Origin: Streptomyces humi
GTDB lineage: Bacteria; Actinomycetota; Actinomycetes; Streptomycetales; Streptomycetaceae
Direction of reading: 5' to 3'
Assembly: GCF_001005085.2 (NCBI RefSeq)
Contig: NZ_LBMU02000053.1
Coordinates: forward strand, 17,907 to 81,906
DNA length: 64,000 bases
The notes below the pieces were generated by a model that ran no database searches, was not told the DNA's origin, and was given only the letters and a program-made list of their open reading frames with translations. The position numbers and the translations under genes were made by a program. Every line of letters begins with the position of its first letter. The stretch's first letter is position 1. This document shows positions 26,312-34,346 of the stretch, in pieces.

Positions 26312-27661
26312 GTGACGGGCCCGCACTGGGACATGGCGGGTTCCTTCGCCGCTTACGCGATCCCGGCCGTACTGATGGCCGTGGCCTTCGTGATCAAGCT
26401 GCCGCTGCTCCGGCGCGCCTGGCAGGACCCGATCCTGCGGGCCACCGCACTGCTCCTCGGTATCGGCGCGCTCATCTTCGCGTCCCTGCCGCCGGGCAAC
26501 CTGCACCGCATCAACGAGGTCACCGGCGTGCCCAACTTCGCCGGCGTCTGGGTCTACTCGCTGCTCACCGCGTACTGCGGCGCCTGCCTCTGGCTGATCA
26601 TCACCTGGCGTGAGCCGCCGTCCGCCGTCCGGCGCCGCAGGACCCGGCTGGTGTGGATCGCGTACGCCGTCATCATCGTCGGCCTGTGGGTGACCTTCGC
26701 GCTCGGCGACCACCACGTGGAGCGGCTGCGCGACCTGGACACGTACTACGCCAACACCCCCTGGATGCGCGAGCACACGATGCTCTACCTGGTCGCGCAC
26801 ATGGTCTCGGCCGTGGTCGCCGCGGCCATCCTGTGGGCCTGGTTCCAGGAGGTCGCCGACAAGTGGCTGCGCCGGGCCGTGGTCTGCCTCCAGGTCGCCT
26901 ACGCCCTCGGGTTCATCTTCGACGTCGCCAAGGTCGCGGCGATCGTGGCGCGTTGGGCGGGCCGTGACTGGGACTACCTCTCCACGTACGTGGCCCCGCC
27001 GTTCGCGATCGCCGAGGCCTTCCTGGTCTCGGTCGGCTTCATCGCGGGGCAGGCCGGCCCGTACTGCGACGAACGCCGGCGCCTGTGGCGCACCCACCGC
27101 AGCCTGGAGCCGCTGTGGCGGGAGATGCTGACGGTCGGCGCGTCACCGGCCCCGGCCACCGGCCGCGTCTCGGGCGCCGAACTCCGTCTGGAACTGCGCC
27201 GGGCCGCCATCAACGACGGGCTGCTCAGGCTGTCCCCGTACCTGAGCGGGGCCCGGCGCGAGCGCGCCCGGCGGCAGGCGGTGGCCGCCGGGCACACCGA
27301 GTGCGCCGCGCGGGGGATCGCGGGGGCGGTGGACATCCTGGTGGCGGTGGACGCGCTGCGGACCGCCGCGCGGGGCCCGGCCGGCCCGGCCGGGGAGACC
27401 CACGACCCCCACGCCTCCGGTGCCCCGCACGCTTCCGGTGCCTCGCGCGGCTCCGGTGCCCCGCACGGCTCCGACACCCCCGACGTGCCCGACAGCGGTC
27501 CGCGTCCGCAGGCGCAGCACGCCGCTCATGACGACTCCCCGACCGACCTCCCCGACCGTGAACTGGAGTCCGTCGCGTACGCGTTGCGGGACCACTCGCC
27601 CGTCGTGGAAACACTCCGCCGGCAGGCGGCCGCCACAGAAGGTCTCATCACCCATGCCTGA
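26312..27661 (+). CDS. MAB_1171c-like (DUF6545) membrane protein
   Basis: 449 residues. About seven membrane helices fill residues 8-245 (AAYAIPAVLMAVAFVIKLPL, WVYSLLTAYCGACLWLIITW, AYAVIIVGLWVTFAL, MLYLVAHMVSAVVAAAIL). A soluble region follows with LEPLWREMLTVGASPA and RLELRRAAINDGLLRLSPYL, the DUF6545 block. A Ser/Gly/His repeat (HASGAPHASGASRGSGAPHG) then separates the last helix ELESVAYALRDHS. GTG at 26312; ATG at 26333 is an alternative. In actinobacteria this type occurs repeatedly beside XRE regulators; its function is not established. Confidence 0.75.
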   Translation: MTGPHWDMAGSFAAYAIPAVLMAVAFVIKLPLLRRAWQDPILRATALLLGIGALIFASLPPGNLHRINEVTGVPNFAGVWVYSLLTAYCGACLWLIITWREPPSAVRRRRTRLVWIAYAVIIVGLWVTFALGDHHVERLRDLDTYYANTPWMREHTMLYLVAHMVSAVVAAAILWAWFQEVADKWLRRAVVCLQVAYALGFIFDVAKVAAIVARWAGRDWDYLSTYVAPPFAIAEAFLVSVGFIAGQAGPYCDERRRLWRTHRSLEPLWREMLTVGASPAPATGRVSGAELRLELRRAAINDGLLRLSPYLSGARRERARRQAVAAGHTECAARGIAGAVDILVAVDALRTAARGPAGPAGETHDPHASGAPHASGASRGSGAPHGSDTPDVPDSGPRPQAQHAAHDDSPTDLPDRELESVAYALRDHSPVVETLRRQAAATEGLITHA

Positions 27662-29228
27662 CCCCACGTCCGACAGAGCAACCACGGCGGGCCGTCGTAC
27701 CGCGATCGTCGTCGGCGGCAGCACCGCCGGACTGCTCACCGCGTCGGTCCTCGCCACCCGCTTCGACGAGGTCACCGTCGTGGAGGCCGACCGGCTGCCG
27801 GAAGGTCCCGAGCGCCGCAGGGGCCTGCCGCAGGCCCGGCACGCCCACCTCGTGTGGTCCGGGGGCGTGGCGGCCCTGGAGGACCTGCTCCCGGGTGTCA
27901 CCGGCGAGCTGACGGCGCAGGGCGCCGGACTGATCGACGTGATGAAGGACCTGGTCAGCAAGGCGCCGACGGGACAGTGGTTCCGGCGGTTCACCGACTC
28001 CCGGCACAGCATGATCGTGTGCAGCCGGGACCTGCTGGACGCGGTGGTCCGCGCGGCCGTCCTCGGCAGGGGCGGGGTGACGCTGCGCGACGGCACCCGG
28101 GTGGCGGGCCTGGTGGGGGACCGCGACCGGGTGACCGGAATACGGCTGTCCACCGGCACCGGCACCGGCACCGGCACCGGCGAGGGTGACGGCCGCGGCG
28201 AGGGTGACGGCCGCGGCGCCGGTCGCGGTGAAGGAGGCGGCCGTGGCGAAGGTGCCGGCGGCGATGAAGGTGCCGGCCGCGGCGAGGGTGACCGCCGCGG
28301 TGAGGGTGGCGGGGTTCTCCGCGCGGACCTGGTGATCGACGCTACCGGGCGCGCCTCGCAGACTCCGAGGTGGCTCACGGAACTCGGCCTGCCGCAGGTC
28401 GTGGAGCGTGTCGTGGACGCCGGTGTGGCCTACGCCAGCCGGGTCTACGAGGCCCCGCCCGCCACCACCGCCCTGCCCCGCTACCCGGTCGTCAACGTCC
28501 AGGCCGACCCGCGCGACGCGCCCGGCCGCGGCGGAGTCCTCGTGCCCATCGAGGGCGGCCGCTGGCTGGTCACCGTCTCCGGCACGCGCGGCGGCCAACC
28601 GAGCGCCGCCCCGGCCGAGTTCGAGCATTTCGCGCTCACCGGCCTGCGAGACCCCATCATCGGCCGGCTGATAGCGAACGCCAAGCCGCTGACGGACCCG
28701 GTGACCACCCGCTCCACCGCCAACCGCCGCCGCTACTACGAGAACGTCCGCTCCTGGCCGGAGGGTTTCGCGGTGGTCGGCGACGCGGTCGCCGGCTACA
28801 ACCCGGTCTACGGCCACGGCATCTCGGTCGCCGCCCAGAGCGCGATCGCGGTCCGCGAGGTCCTCGACAGGCACGGTCCGGACACCCCGGGCGTCGCCCG
28901 CCGCATCCAGCGCGCGGTGGCCCGGCCGGTGGGCAACGCCTGGAACCTGGCCGTCGGACAGGACGCGTACTACCCCGAGGCGGCACCGGAGCCGCCGAAG
29001 GCGGTGGAACGCCTGCTCACGGCCTACGTCGACAAGGCGGTGGCGGCCGGCTCGGCGAACCCGCGCGCCCTGCACGGCCTTCTGGACGTGATGAGCCTGA
29101 TGACCCCGCCGACCAGGCTCTTCGCCCCCGACATGCTCTGGCACACCCTCTTCGGCCCCCGTCGGACCCCCCTGACGGAGGCCCCCCTGTCAGCGGCGGA
29201 ACGCGAGGCGGCGGGCCTGGAGAGCTGA
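27654..29228 (+). CDS. FAD-dependent monooxygenase/oxidoreductase
   Basis: 524 residues. The N-terminal dinucleotide fold is AIVVGGSTAGLLTASVLATR near residue 17, with VVEADRLPEG as the ribose-binding strand. The second FAD motif is GFAVVGDAVAGYNPVYGHGI near residue 375, as in aromatic hydroxylases and geranylgeranyl reductase relatives. An insert of about 50 residues at 168-220 is a Gly/Glu/Asp/Arg repeat (GEGDGRGEGDGRG) produced by in-frame GC-rich repeats and replaces a surface loop. ATG at 27654 overlaps the membrane-protein stop by eight bases, so the two are translationally coupled. Substrate unknown. Confidence 0.85.
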   Translation: MPDPTSDRATTAGRRTAIVVGGSTAGLLTASVLATRFDEVTVVEADRLPEGPERRRGLPQARHAHLVWSGGVAALEDLLPGVTGELTAQGAGLIDVMKDLVSKAPTGQWFRRFTDSRHSMIVCSRDLLDAVVRAAVLGRGGVTLRDGTRVAGLVGDRDRVTGIRLSTGTGTGTGTGEGDGRGEGDGRGAGRGEGGGRGEGAGGDEGAGRGEGDRRGEGGGVLRADLVIDATGRASQTPRWLTELGLPQVVERVVDAGVAYASRVYEAPPATTALPRYPVVNVQADPRDAPGRGGVLVPIEGGRWLVTVSGTRGGQPSAAPAEFEHFALTGLRDPIIGRLIANAKPLTDPVTTRSTANRRRYYENVRSWPEGFAVVGDAVAGYNPVYGHGISVAAQSAIAVREVLDRHGPDTPGVARRIQRAVARPVGNAWNLAVGQDAYYPEAAPEPPKAVERLLTAYVDKAVAAGSANPRALHGLLDVMSLMTPPTRLFAPDMLWHTLFGPRRTPLTEAPLSAAEREAAGLES

Positions 29229-29232
29229 CGGC

Positions 29233-30282
29233 CTACCGCACCGCCACGTACGTCACCGGTTCGCTGTTCGGCACCGGTTCCGCCCGGCCCAGTTTCACCA
29301 GGCGGCGCAGATGGGCCTCGGCCTCCGAGACCGCGATGTTCCGGGAGCCGTAGGGGATCTGCTCCCAGGGGCGGTTCCACTCCATCCGGGTGGCCAGTTC
29401 CCAGGGGGTGAGGGGTTCCCGGAGGAGGGCCAGCAGGTCCGTCAGCCGGTCCTCGTGATGGGCCAGCAGTTCCCGGACCCGGCCCCCGGCGTCGGTGAAG
29501 GCGTGCTGGTGGGCGGGGAGGACCTCGGCGGGGGCGAGGCGGCCGACGCGTTCCAGGGAGTCGAGGTAGTCGCCGAGGGGGTCGGTCACGGTGGCGTCGT
29601 CGGGGTCCTCGTACAGGCCGATGTGCGGGGTGATCTCGGGGAGCAGGTGGTCGCCGGAGAACAGCCGCCCGTGGCCCGGTAGCCCACCGGGGTGCTCCTC
29701 CTCCAGGTGCAGGCAGACATGGCCCGGGGTGTGCCCCGGCGTCCAGATCGCCCGGATCCGCCGGCCGGGCAGGTCGAGCAGCTCGCCGGGGACGATCTCG
29801 CGGTCGGGGAGGGCGGGGGAGAGGCCGGGCAGGGACCGCCGACGGCCGCCGCGCAACGGCGCGACGTGCTCCTCGGGTGCCCCGGCGGCCGTCAGCTTCG
29901 CCGCCATGTACGTGAACCACCGCTCCGGCCGGGTCTCCCGCGACCGCCGTACGATCGCCGCGTCGGCGGCGTGCAGCGCGACCCAGGCCCCGGAGGCCTC
30001 CCGCACCCTGCCCGACAGCCCGTGGTGGTCCGGATGGTGATGCGTGATCACCACCCCGTGCACCTCGCCCACCCCGGTCCCGCAGGCCGCCAGCCCCGCC
30101 ACCAGCACGTCCCACGACCCGGGGTCGTCCCACCCGGTGTCGACCAGCACCGGCCCGCGATCGGTGTCGACGACGTACACCAGCGTGTACCCCAGGGGAT
30201 TGTCCGGAATGGGCACGGCCACGGACCGCACGCCCCCGCCGAGGTCCCGTACCGCCGCCGACCCGCCCCGACTGTCCGTCAT
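29233..30282 (-). CDS. MBL-fold metallohydrolase
   Basis: 349 residues. The zinc motif is VVITHHHPDHHGLSGRVREA near residue 75 (HxHxDH), with the third His in TPGHTPGHVCLHL, the bridging Asp in RLFSGDHLLPEITPH, and a late AEVLPAHQHAF. A C-terminal winged-helix-like segment (TPWELATRMEWNRPWEQI, EAEAHLRRLVKLGRAEPV) is of the LACTB2-like type. ATG at 30282. A KstR-like box lies 49 bases upstream, placing it in the putative lipid regulon, where a thioesterase-like role on acyl-CoA would fit (inference). Confidence 0.85.
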   Translation of the reverse strand: MTDSRGGSAAVRDLGGGVRSVAVPIPDNPLGYTLVYVVDTDRGPVLVDTGWDDPGSWDVLVAGLAACGTGVGEVHGVVITHHHPDHHGLSGRVREASGAWVALHAADAAIVRRSRETRPERWFTYMAAKLTAAGAPEEHVAPLRGGRRRSLPGLSPALPDREIVPGELLDLPGRRIRAIWTPGHTPGHVCLHLEEEHPGGLPGHGRLFSGDHLLPEITPHIGLYEDPDDATVTDPLGDYLDSLERVGRLAPAEVLPAHQHAFTDAGGRVRELLAHHEDRLTDLLALLREPLTPWELATRMEWNRPWEQIPYGSRNIAVSEAEAHLRRLVKLGRAEPVPNSEPVTYVAVR

Positions 30283-30330
30283 CAGCCCGCCTCCGCGCCC
30301 GCCCGTCCCACGGCCACCGCTCACTATAAC

Positions 30331-30344
30331 TAGAACTGGTTTCA
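30331..30344. promoter_or_regulatory. KstR-like operator upstream of the MBL hydrolase
   Basis: TAGAACTGGTTTCA is an exact match to TnnAACnnGTTnnA, centred about 55 bases upstream of the MBL-fold start. It also lies 17 bases before a possible small plus-strand frame. Confidence 0.65.
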
Positions 30345-30360
30345 CATCGGACGGCGTGCC

Positions 30361-30600
30361 GTGAAGTTCCGGCTTTCCGCGGCCGCGTCCGTCGCCGCGA
30401 TCCGGTACGGCACGTCCGGGCGGAGCGGCCCGGCGGGCGCGCCGGGGTCGTCGAAGTCGCCGTCCCGGTCCCGGGTCACGTCGGGCCCGATCCGGCGGGA
30501 CCTGGGCGTCGTCCGGCCGGCCCGGCTCGCCCGCCTGTGCCGCAAGGCGCCGCCGGAACCGACCCTGAACGAGGGCGAACGGCTTCCCGAGCCGGTCTGA
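30361..30600 (+). CDS. Possible small protein gene of uncertain strand
   Basis: A 79-residue frame from GTG (KFRLSAAASVAAIRYGTS...) to TGA at 30600, with very strong third-position G/C bias, directly followed by a hairpin at 30606. No ribosome site is visible, and the minus-strand frame sharing the same third position (ending DVPYRIAATDAAAES then RNFTARRPM) is equally biased. One of the two may be real or a gene remnant. No family recognised. Confidence 0.3.
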   Translation: MKFRLSAAASVAAIRYGTSGRSGPAGAPGSSKSPSRSRVTSGPIRRDLGVVRPARLARLCRKAPPEPTLNEGERLPEPV

Positions 30601-30605
30601 CACCT

Positions 30606-30638
30606 GCCCTCACCGGTGGCGAAACCGCTGGTGAGGGC
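30606..30638 (+). terminator. Hairpin terminator
   Basis: GCCCTCACC pairs with GGTGAGGGC; the stem continues through GTGG/CCGC around a CGAAA loop. It lies just after the stop of the small frame and upstream of the aldehyde dehydrogenase operators, insulating the two. Confidence 0.65.
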
Positions 30639-30669
30639 CTATTCGGTCCCGCCCCTGGCTTACTTGAAC

Positions 30670-30683
30670 TAGAACTGGTATCA
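30670..30683. promoter_or_regulatory. KstR-like operator upstream of aldehyde dehydrogenase
   Basis: TAGAACTGGTATCA matches TnnAACnnGTTnnA with one change (GTA). It also forms AGAACT-N6-AGTTCT with the bases that follow. It touches the second palindrome at 30685. Confidence 0.6.
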
Positions 30684-30684
30684 G

Positions 30685-30703
30685 TTCTGAGACATCGTCA
30701 GAA
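30685..30703. promoter_or_regulatory. CTGAC-N5-GTCAG-type operator upstream of aldehyde dehydrogenase
   Basis: TTCTGAGACATCGTCAGAA has the same 19-base frame as the CYP125 site, with one arm base changed (CTGAG). It lies 17 bases before the aldehyde dehydrogenase start. Confidence 0.55.
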
Positions 30704-30719
30704 AGGGTGGCGGGGCGCC

Positions 30720-32177
30720 ATGACCGAGTTCCTGGAGCACGGACAGCTGTTCATCGGCGGGGAGTTGACCGACCCCCTCGGCAAGGACGTCATCGAGGTG
30801 GTCTCCCCGCACACCGAGGAGGTCTTCGGGCGGGTGCCGCACGCCTCCCGGGAGGACGTGGACCGGGCGGTGGCGGTGGCGCGGCGGGCCTTCGACGAGG
30901 GGCCCTGGCCGCGGATGTCGCTGGACGAGCGGATCGAGGTCGTCACCCGGATCAAGGACGCGATCGCCGTGCGGCACGAGGAGATCGCCCGGGTGATCTC
31001 CTCCGAGAACGGCTCCCCGTACTCCTGGAGCGTCCTCGCCCAGGCGCTCGGCGCGATGATGGTCTGGGACGCGGCGATCAGGGTGGCGCGCGACTTCACC
31101 TACGAGGAGACGCGCGACGGCGTGCTGGGCAGGATCCTGGTGCGGCGGGAGCCGGTCGGGGTGGTGGCGGCCGTGGTGCCGTGGAACGTCCCGCAGTTCG
31201 TCGCCGCCGCCAAGCTCGCCCCCGCGCTGCTCACCGGCTGCACGGTGGTGCTCAAGCCGTCCCCGGAGTCCCCGCTGGACGCCTACATCCTGGGGGAGAT
31301 CACGAAGGAGGCCGGGCTGCCGGACGGGGTCCTGTCCATCCTCCCGGCGGACCGCGAGGTGAGCGAGTACCTGGTGTCGCATCCCGGCGTCGACAAGATC
31401 TCGTTCACCGGCTCGGTGGCCGCGGGCAGGCGCGTGATGGAGGTCGCGTCGAAGAACCTCACCCGGGTGACCCTGGAGCTGGGCGGCAAGTCGGCGGCGG
31501 TGGTGCTGCCGGACGCGGACGCGTCCGCCGCCGTCGCCGGGATCGTCCCGGCCGCCTGGATGAACAACGGCCAGGCGTGCGTCGCCCAGACCCGCATCCT
31601 CGTCCCGCGCTCCCGCTACGACGAGTTCGCCGAGGCCTTCGCGGCCGCCGCGAGCGCCCTGAAGGTCGGCGACCCGCTGGACCCGGCCACCCAGGTCGGA
31701 CCGCTGGTCGCCCGCCGTCAGCAGCAGCGGAACCTGGACTACATCCGGATCGGGCTGGAGGAGGGCGCGAAGATCCTCACCGGCGGCGGCCGTCCGGCGG
31801 GCCTGGACAAGGGCTGGTACGTCGAGCCGACCCTCTTCGGCGACGTCGACAACTCCATGCGGATCGCCCGGGAGGAGATCTTCGGCCCGGTGATCTGCCT
31901 GCTCCCCTACGGCGACGAGTCGGAGGCCCTGAAGATCGCGAACGACTCGGACTACGGGCTCAGCGGCAGCGTCTGGACGGCGGACGTGGCGCACGGCATC
32001 GAGGTCGCGCGCCAGGTCCGTACCGGCACCTACTCCGTCAACACCTTCAGCCTCGACATGCTCGGACCGTTCGGCGGCTACAAGGACTCCGGTCTCGGGC
32101 GGGAGTTCGGGCCCGAGGGCTACGGCGAGTTCCTGGAGCACAAGATGATCCATCTGCCGGCCGGCTGGGAGGCGTGA
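30720..32177 (+). CDS. NAD(P)+-dependent aldehyde dehydrogenase
   Basis: 485 residues of the ALDH superfamily. The general base Glu lies in VTLELGGKSAAVVLP near residue 255, the catalytic Cys in AAWMNNGQACVAQTRIL near 288, the Rossmann loop is FTGSVAAGRRV, and EEIFGPVICLLPYGDE is near the C-terminus. ATG at 30720 with AAAGGGTGG upstream. It forms an operon with the ferredoxin six bases downstream. Both operators place it in the CYP125 regulon, where it could oxidise the aldehyde made at a side-chain terminus (inference). Confidence 0.9.
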   Translation: MTEFLEHGQLFIGGELTDPLGKDVIEVVSPHTEEVFGRVPHASREDVDRAVAVARRAFDEGPWPRMSLDERIEVVTRIKDAIAVRHEEIARVISSENGSPYSWSVLAQALGAMMVWDAAIRVARDFTYEETRDGVLGRILVRREPVGVVAAVVPWNVPQFVAAAKLAPALLTGCTVVLKPSPESPLDAYILGEITKEAGLPDGVLSILPADREVSEYLVSHPGVDKISFTGSVAAGRRVMEVASKNLTRVTLELGGKSAAVVLPDADASAAVAGIVPAAWMNNGQACVAQTRILVPRSRYDEFAEAFAAAASALKVGDPLDPATQVGPLVARRQQQRNLDYIRIGLEEGAKILTGGGRPAGLDKGWYVEPTLFGDVDNSMRIAREEIFGPVICLLPYGDESEALKIANDSDYGLSGSVWTADVAHGIEVARQVRTGTYSVNTFSLDMLGPFGGYKDSGLGREFGPEGYGEFLEHKMIHLPAGWEA

Positions 32178-32183
32178 CGGACC

Positions 32184-32417
32184 ATGGGTGACCGCTGGCA
32201 CGTCGAGGTCGACCGGTCGATCTGCATCGGCTCGGCCCAGTGCGTCCACCGCGCCACCGGGGCCTTCCGTCTCGACTCCGCCATGCAGTCCCACCCCGTG
32301 GACCCGGAGACGGACGCCAACGGCCGGGTCCTCGACGCCGCGGAGAACTGCCCGGTGGAGGCGATCACGATCACCCTGCTGGACAGCGGGGAGCCGGTCT
32401 TCCCGCCGGAGGACTAG
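32184..32417 (+). CDS. [3Fe-4S] ferredoxin, P450 redox partner type
   Basis: 77 residues. Cluster ligands are C14, C20 and C56, in CIGSAQC and NCPVEAI. The middle position of the usual CxxCxxC is Ser, which gives a [3Fe-4S] cluster as in other actinobacterial P450 ferredoxins. ATG at 32184, six bases after the aldehyde dehydrogenase stop, so co-expressed with it. No ferredoxin reductase is nearby. The stop codon lies in the first unit of a 17-base tandem repeat. Confidence 0.9.
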   Translation: MGDRWHVEVDRSICIGSAQCVHRATGAFRLDSAMQSHPVDPETDANGRVLDAAENCPVEAITITLLDSGEPVFPPED

Positions 32418-32475
32418 CGGGGTCGGAGGACTAGCGGGGTCGGAGGACTAGCGGCGTCGGAGGACTAGTGGGGCC
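32408..32475. repeat. Four tandem copies of a 17-base unit carrying stop codons on both strands
   Basis: GGAGGACTAGCGGGGTC is repeated four times with few changes. Each unit contains CTAG, which reads as TAG in both directions. The ferredoxin stop uses the first copy and the convergent cap-domain gene's stop uses the last, so the array is shared by two gene ends. Confidence 0.85.
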
Positions 32476-33091
32476 GGAGGGCGGCGAACAGGCCGCGGGT
32501 GCGGGTGTCCGCGGAGTGTTCCCAGACACCGGTGACATGGCCGACCGCGTCCTCGGGCGGTGTCGAGCCGGGCGTCAGCACCCGCCGCAGCGCCAGCACC
32601 AGGCCGGTGTCCGGCACGGCGAACTCGGTGCTCTCGTCGGTGTCGACGGGGGCGCCGAGGCCGGGCAGCGGGCTCTCGCCTTCGTACCCGCGGGCGACCT
32701 CGTGGTCCGGCGTGTCGGTGAGGCTCTGGGCCTGCGCCTGGGCGCGCCCCTCGATCAGGGCGAGCAGCCCCGCCGTCAGCACGGGGTCGTGGCAGCCGTC
32801 GTAGGTCCAGCGAGTACCGAGCACCCCGTGCTCCATGGTGCCGACGAACGCGTGGTCGGCGCCCTCCAGGGGCGCGCCGCGATAGGTGAGCGGCACGAGG
32901 TACGCCCCCGACTCCTCGGTGACGACCATGAACTCGATCCCGACCTCGCCCGCCGGATCGTCCAGCCGGAACCCGCCGGCCTTCACCGGTTCCGGTGCGG
33001 CGGAGCCGCGGTACCAGGGGCGGGTCGGAAGCCAGCCGGCGAGGAGTTCGACCTTGGTGGGCTTGAGGGTGGTGCGGTGGATGAGTGCCAT
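32465..33091 (-). CDS. Maltokinase N-terminal cap-like domain protein
   Basis: 208 residues. It starts MALIHRTTLKPTKVELLAGW then LPTRPWYRG, the conserved opening of the cap domain that precedes the kinase fold in maltokinase (Pep2/Mak), and continues EFMVVTEESGAYLVPLTYRG and ADHAFVGTMEHGVLGTRWTY. No kinase domain follows, so this is the stand-alone cap found in many actinobacteria, role unknown. ATG at 33091. Convergent with the ferredoxin. Confidence 0.75.
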   Translation of the reverse strand: MALIHRTTLKPTKVELLAGWLPTRPWYRGSAAPEPVKAGGFRLDDPAGEVGIEFMVVTEESGAYLVPLTYRGAPLEGADHAFVGTMEHGVLGTRWTYDGCHDPVLTAGLLALIEGRAQAQAQSLTDTPDHEVARGYEGESPLPGLGAPVDTDESTEFAVPDTGLVLALRRVLTPGSTPPEDAVGHVTGVWEHSADTRTRGLFAALRPH

Positions 33092-33403
33092 GGGGGAATT
33101 CTCGGGCCGGGCGCGGCGACCTCGCCAGGGACTTTCCGGTGACTGATACCAGGAGAAGCAGAAAAAATCCAGCTTTGGGGTGGTTTATCTGGCTTCATGC
33201 GTTCTATGCTGTTAACAGCCTACGAGGCGAGTGAGGGAGTCCGAGCGGAGTAGCCGACGCAGGCGTGACGCAGATGCAGAAGCATCCGCCGGTGCCGACG
33301 TCGACGGTCGGGCTGAGAGGCCGGAAGGCAGTGGTTGAGCCGTACGGCGACCCCTACCACCTGATCCGGACCATACCGGCGAAGGGAACCCGTCTCGTGG
33401 GTC
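33092..33403. other. Intergenic region with an AT-rich patch and palindrome
   Basis: No gene is convincing here. 33150-33225 is unusually A/T-rich for this genome (GCAGAAAAAATCCAGC, GGTGGTTTATCTGGC) and contains the perfect 12-base palindrome GCTGTTAACAGC at 33208-33219. It is probably the promoter/operator region of the cap-domain gene. A short frame (GRKAVVEPYGDPYHLIRTIP) at about 33320-33380 has no start context. Confidence 0.4.
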
Positions 33404-33530
33404 TTCGCATGCCCGGCCTTCGCGTGCCCCCTTCGCATGCCCGGCCTTCGCGTGCCCCCTTCGCATGCCCGGCCTTCGCGTGCCCCCTTCGCATGCCCGG
33501 CCTTCGCGTGCCCCCTTCGCATGCCCGGCC
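33404..33530. repeat. Tandem repeat of a 28-base unit, 4.5 copies
   Basis: Units of TTCGCATGCCCGGCC plus TTCGCGTGCCCCC lie head to tail at 33404, 33432, 33460 and 33488, with a 15-base partial copy. They are almost identical. Each is itself two diverged halves (CATGCCCGGCC / CGTGCCCCC). The array ends about 14 bases before the stop codon of the KstR-like gene. Confidence 0.9.
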
Positions 33531-33543
33531 TGCCTTCGCGCCC

Positions 33544-34194
33544 CTAGCGCCCCTGGCTTTTGTTCCCCTGCGCCGCGCCCGGCTCCGTCAGGTCGATCAG
33601 GCGGCACACCGTCTCGATGTCGATCTTGACCTGGGCGATGGAGGCGCGGCCCGAGAGCCAGGTGATCAGCGCCGAGTGCCAGGTGTGCTCGATGACGCGG
33701 ACGGCGGAGAGCTGGGCCGGGCTCGGGTCGGTCAGACCCATCGCGTCCAGGATGATCGCCGTGGTCTGCCGGGAGACCTGGTCGACCTCGGGGGAGACGC
33801 TGCGGTCGGCGAAGGTCAGGGCCCGGACCATCGCGTCGGCGAGGTGCGGCTCGCGTTGCAGGGCCCGGAACGCCCGCATCAGGGTCTCGGCGACCCGCTC
33901 GGACGCCGTCTCGCCCGCCGGCGGCTTCTTGCGCAGCGTGCCGTGCATGTGTTCCAGCTGGTCCTGCATGGTCGCGACCAGCAGGTGGACCTTGGACGGA
34001 AAGTAGCGGTACAGGGTCCCCAGCGCGACCTGGGAGGACTCGGCCACCTCGCGCATCTGCACCGCGTCGAAACCACCCCGGCTGGCCAGTTGCGCGCTCG
34101 CGTGCAGGATGCGGCGGCGCCGGGCCTCCTGGCGCTCGGTGAGCGGGGGTGAGGCCGGCCGGGCGCTGATGTCCACCTTGGCTTCCGCAGGCAT
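33544..34194 (-). CDS. kstR: KstR-like TetR-family transcriptional repressor
   Basis: 216 residues. The DNA-binding domain runs RQEARRRRILHASAQLASRG, GFDAVQMREVAESSQVALGT and LYRYFPSKVHLLVATMQDQL (residues about 20-80). It matches mycobacterial KstR closely by eye (GGYEAVQMRAVADR, VGTLYRYFPSKVHLLV). The C-terminal half also tracks it: LTFADRSVSPEVDQV, VIEHTWHSALITWLSGRASI. KstR represses sterol catabolism and is released by a 3-oxo-sterol-CoA; the ligand here is unknown. ATG at 34194. A KstR-like box at 34347 in the divergent region suggests autoregulation. Confidence 0.85.
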   Translation of the reverse strand: MPAEAKVDISARPASPPLTERQEARRRRILHASAQLASRGGFDAVQMREVAESSQVALGTLYRYFPSKVHLLVATMQDQLEHMHGTLRKKPPAGETASERVAETLMRAFRALQREPHLADAMVRALTFADRSVSPEVDQVSRQTTAIILDAMGLTDPSPAQLSAVRVIEHTWHSALITWLSGRASIAQVKIDIETVCRLIDLTEPGAAQGNKSQGR

Positions 34195-34346
34195 GGGTCC
34201 CGTCCGTGACAGTCGGTGAGGGCAGTGCTCAGGGCGAGTGATCAGACAGCATGGCAGGGGTTCGCGTCGTGGCGCGAATCACCTGATCCACTGCTCACTC
34301 CGCCCCTACCTGCCGGTAGATTCAGAGCCTCCTGAACGATCAAGTC

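Noticed and set aside
27654..29228. A frameshift suspected in the FAD monooxygenase at the GC-rich insert
   Set aside because: The frame continues on both sides with FAD motifs intact; the insert is an in-frame repeat.
33220..33607. Open frames on the minus strand translating the 28-base repeats as AGHAKGAREGRACEG units
   Set aside because: A tandem DNA repeat stays open by chance; no ribosome site or conserved domain, and it overlaps the regulator's end.
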